Shown: positions 18,804 through 20,796 of the stretch, one piece after another
How the letters are laid out: each line of letters opens with the position of its first letter
How positions within the stretch are numbered: position 1 is the first letter of the stretch
From: Falciphora oryzae
Lineage: Eukaryota; Ascomycota; Sordariomycetes; Magnaporthales; Magnaporthaceae
DNA: 20,796 bases
NCBI GenBank assembly: GCA_000733355.1
Contig: JNVV01000066.1
Span: 29,591-50,386 of the forward strand
Direction of reading: 5' to 3'
Program-made: the position numbers and the translations under genes
The notes under the pieces: model-generated
Database searches by the model: none
The model's input: the letters and a program-made list of their open reading frames with translations, nothing else
Told to the model about the DNA's origin: nothing

Positions 18804-20665
18804 ACGTGGTTCACCACCGAGTGGATCAAACCACCGAGTGGATCACCGACACGCGTCCACGCGTTAATTGAACTTCATCCACGAATATCTCCACGACAAA
18901 TAATGGTGAACACAAGCGACGAAAGCAGGATCATTTTGGCCCTTTAAGCTATCAATTCGGATCCAAAGTTAAGCATCCGGGGTGCCGCCAAAATCTACGC
19001 GGTCAACTATTCGACTCTCGTCCGGCGCAAAAGCGGCCAACCTGCTCGACGCGACAGCAAGCCCAACTTTCGGAAATTGACGGAATCCGAAGAGGAGGCG
19101 CTTGTTAAGTACATACTCGAGCTGGATTCTCGCGCATTTCCTCCCCGGCCTTTTGGTGTTGAAGATATGGCCAACCGACTGCTCGCTAAACGCGACGCGC
19201 GCACCGTCGGAACCAACTGGGTCGCGAAGTTCGTCAAACGCCGCCCAGAGCTCGGTACGCGCTGGATTCGAAAGTACGATTACCAGAGGGCCAAATGCGA
19301 AGATCCTAAGCTCGTTTTTGCGTGGTTCGACTTTGTGCGGAATACTGTGGCCAAATATGGCATCCTGGATGACGATATCTACAACTTCGACGAAACCGGC
19401 TTCTTTATGGGCATGATTGCCGCCGTTATGGTCATTACAATATCGGAAGGCCGTGGCAAAGCAAAGCTGGTCCAACCTGGCAACCGGGAATGGGCTACAG
19501 TTATTTAAAGGGTTAATTGTTGCGGTTGGGCGATTTCCCTTTTTATTATCGTCAAAGGGCAGTACCACTTAGCTAATTGGTATTTGGAAACCGACCTCCC
19601 ACGCAATTGGGTTATCGCAACAAATTCTAACGGGTGGACTACGAACGAGCTCGGCCTGGAATGGATTTAGCATTTCGACAAACACATTGCGTCGCGCACG
19701 AAGGGCCCTTATCGTTTGTTAGTGCTGGACGGACACGAAAGCCACTACTCGACGGATTTCGAGCTTTATTGCTAAAAACATAACATTATTACGCTTTGCA
19801 TGTTTCCGCATTCGTTTCACTTCCTTTAGCCGCTTGACGTTAGGTGCTTTAGCCCAATGAAAAAGGCGTACGGTCGACAAATCGAAAACCTAATGAGGTC
19901 GCACGTTAACCACGTGACTAAGGTCGAGTTCCTTTCCGCGTTTAAAGCGGCATTCTTTGACTTTATGACCGAAGGAAATATCCGAAAAGGCTTTCGAGGG
20001 GCTGGCTTTGCTCCTTTTAATCCGGATTCGGTTTTGGAAAAGCTGGATGTGAGGTTACGGATTCCAACTCCTTTAAGGACGCCTTTAAACGACCCCGAAC
20101 CTTGGACCTCCAAAACGCCCCGGACGGCCAGGGAAGCAACTTCGCAATCCGAACATATTAAAATTCGGATTTCCAATCACCAAGGCAGCTTTCCAACTCC
20201 TATTCATACGGTTATGGACCAAATTGCAAAGGGGGCGAAAGCGATAATGCATAAGGTAGCCCTTCTCCAAACCGAGGTATCTACGTTTAAAAAGGCGAAC
20301 GAAGTACTAAACAAACGCCGGAGGGCCAAAAAAACACGTGTCCGATTTGGAAGGTCATTTACCATCGACGAAATACGAAATGTTTTGGACCAGCAGGAGC
20401 TAAATGGATAGTTACAGTAAGAAATGCGCGACCATAGGGGTTAGGAAAAGAGGGCGACGACAACTTGTCGGCGATGTAGCACTTGCGGCAAAACCGGACA
20501 TAATACGCGCACCTGTTAGGAAGAAGTAGAAATGTCCGATGTATATAGTTCCGAATAGTTTAAATGGATTCCAGGTGTTATTGGGTTAGCATGCGAATCG
20601 ATTGTCCGGAGGTCGCGTGTCGGTGATCCACTCGGTGGTTTGATCCACTCGGTGGTGAACCACGT
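18804..20665 (+). mobile_element. Pogo/Fot1-type DNA transposon D
   Basis: 1862 bp with TA on both sides (18802-18803, 20666-20667) and inverted repeats of about 52 bp (18804-18855, 20614-20665): tip ACGTGGTTC, then ACCACCGAGTGGATCAA (18813-18829) and ACCACCGAGTGGATCAC (18830-18846). One transposase gene fills the interior. The coding and 3' regions are close to element A right up to the 17-bp boxes, where similarity stops. Structurally complete, but its gene carries nine internal stops. Confidence 0.93.
18903..20558 (+). pseudogene. Pogo/Fot1 transposase of element D, broken by stops only
   Basis: About 552 codons in a single frame from ATG 18903 to TAG 20556, close to the usual length of fungal pogo transposases. 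Psq-type HTH about residues 20-45, CENP-B-type HTH about 60-125, and the catalytic triad all present: Asp163 (IYNFDETGF, codon 19389), Asp276 (VLDGHESH, codon 19728), Asp312 (PLDV, codon 19836), so DD35D. Then a basic region (NKRRRAKKTRVRF) and a C-terminal CX2CX4HX4C knuckle (CSTCGKTGHNTRTC) beyond the apparent stop at 20409. Internal stops lie at 18945, 19506, 19668, 19773, 19827, 20409, 20418, 20442 and 20517, each TAA or TAG. No indel was seen. Open stretches are 19077-19508 and 19857-20411. The probable natural stop at 20556 is shared with A. Confidence 0.93.
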
Positions 20666-20667
20666 TA

Positions 20668-20796
20668 ATAATATTTTACGGCTTGTTTTCGAAGTTTATT
20701 ACGGCTCGGGGTTATAATATTAGTAGCAGTAAAAAATAAACCTTTTATTACAGCCGACGTGGCCAGAATCGATTATTTGTTTATTTATTTATTTAT
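20668..20796. other. AT-rich flank with (ttta)n microsatellite
   Basis: No gene. The window ends in a tttatttatttat-type simple repeat (about 20776-20796). The rest is AT-rich unassigned sequence. Confidence 0.6.

Noticed and set aside
18969..19568. 199-codon open frame on the - strand of element D
   Set aside because: It is the antisense shadow of the conserved transposase frame; the + strand carries the HTH and DDE motifs.

Overview
The window looks like a piece of repeat-only, AT-enriched heterochromatin from a filamentous ascomycete (Pezizomycotina). Essentially everything recognisable is a transposable element: pogo/Fot1-type DNA transposons and MITEs, a Tad1-like LINE, a chromodomain Ty3/gypsy element, solo LTRs and a hAT-like terminus. 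The reading frames are broken almost only by TAA/TAG codons explicable as C:G to T:A transitions from CAA, CAG or TGG. The two LTRs of one element, and the two arms of a palindromic MITE, differ only by transitions. This is the footprint of repeat-induced point mutation (RIP). No intact host gene was recognised. Layout: 1-578 is the end of a Ty3/gypsy integrase (+ strand). It is interrupted by a full-length pogo/Fot1 element (A, 582-2734), which itself carries a 287-bp solo LTR (2153-2439). The integrase resumes for 8 bp and then runs into a hAT-like terminus with many AGTCA words (2745-2960). A 115-bp TG...CA element flanked by A5 (2961-3075) and a 12-bp tandem array follow. A foldback MITE (B, 3121-3558) sits in the array, and a second MITE (C, 3603-4022) follows. 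From about 4081 to about 16020 lies a Tad1-like LINE (+). A complete 6.6-kb chromoviral Ty3/gypsy element (8021-14622, - strand, 504-bp LTRs, TSD tataa) is inserted in its reverse transcriptase, and the LINE frame is restored exactly when that element is removed. From 16020 to 18800 is decayed unassigned DNA holding a second solo LTR (16705-16981, TSD gctac), two 123-bp tandem repeats and weak reading frames. A second full-length pogo/Fot1 element (D, 18804-20665) closes the window. The most interesting signal is shared by A, B, C and D. All four end in the same 9-bp tip (ACGTGGTTY, inside a TA duplication), followed by two head-to-tail copies of a 17-bp word whose sequence is specific to each element but keeps a common GAGYGR core. 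Transposases A and D are about 90% identical through the second HTH and start of the catalytic domain, but only about 60% identical across the N-terminal psq-type HTH. This suggests modular evolution: a constant cleavage tip plus a re-specified pair of transposase-binding boxes matched to a changing DNA-binding domain. B and C carry box words unlike those of A and D, which predicts further autonomous relatives outside the window. Element ages can be ordered: gypsy integrase fragment, then A, then its solo LTR; and LINE, then the complete gypsy element.
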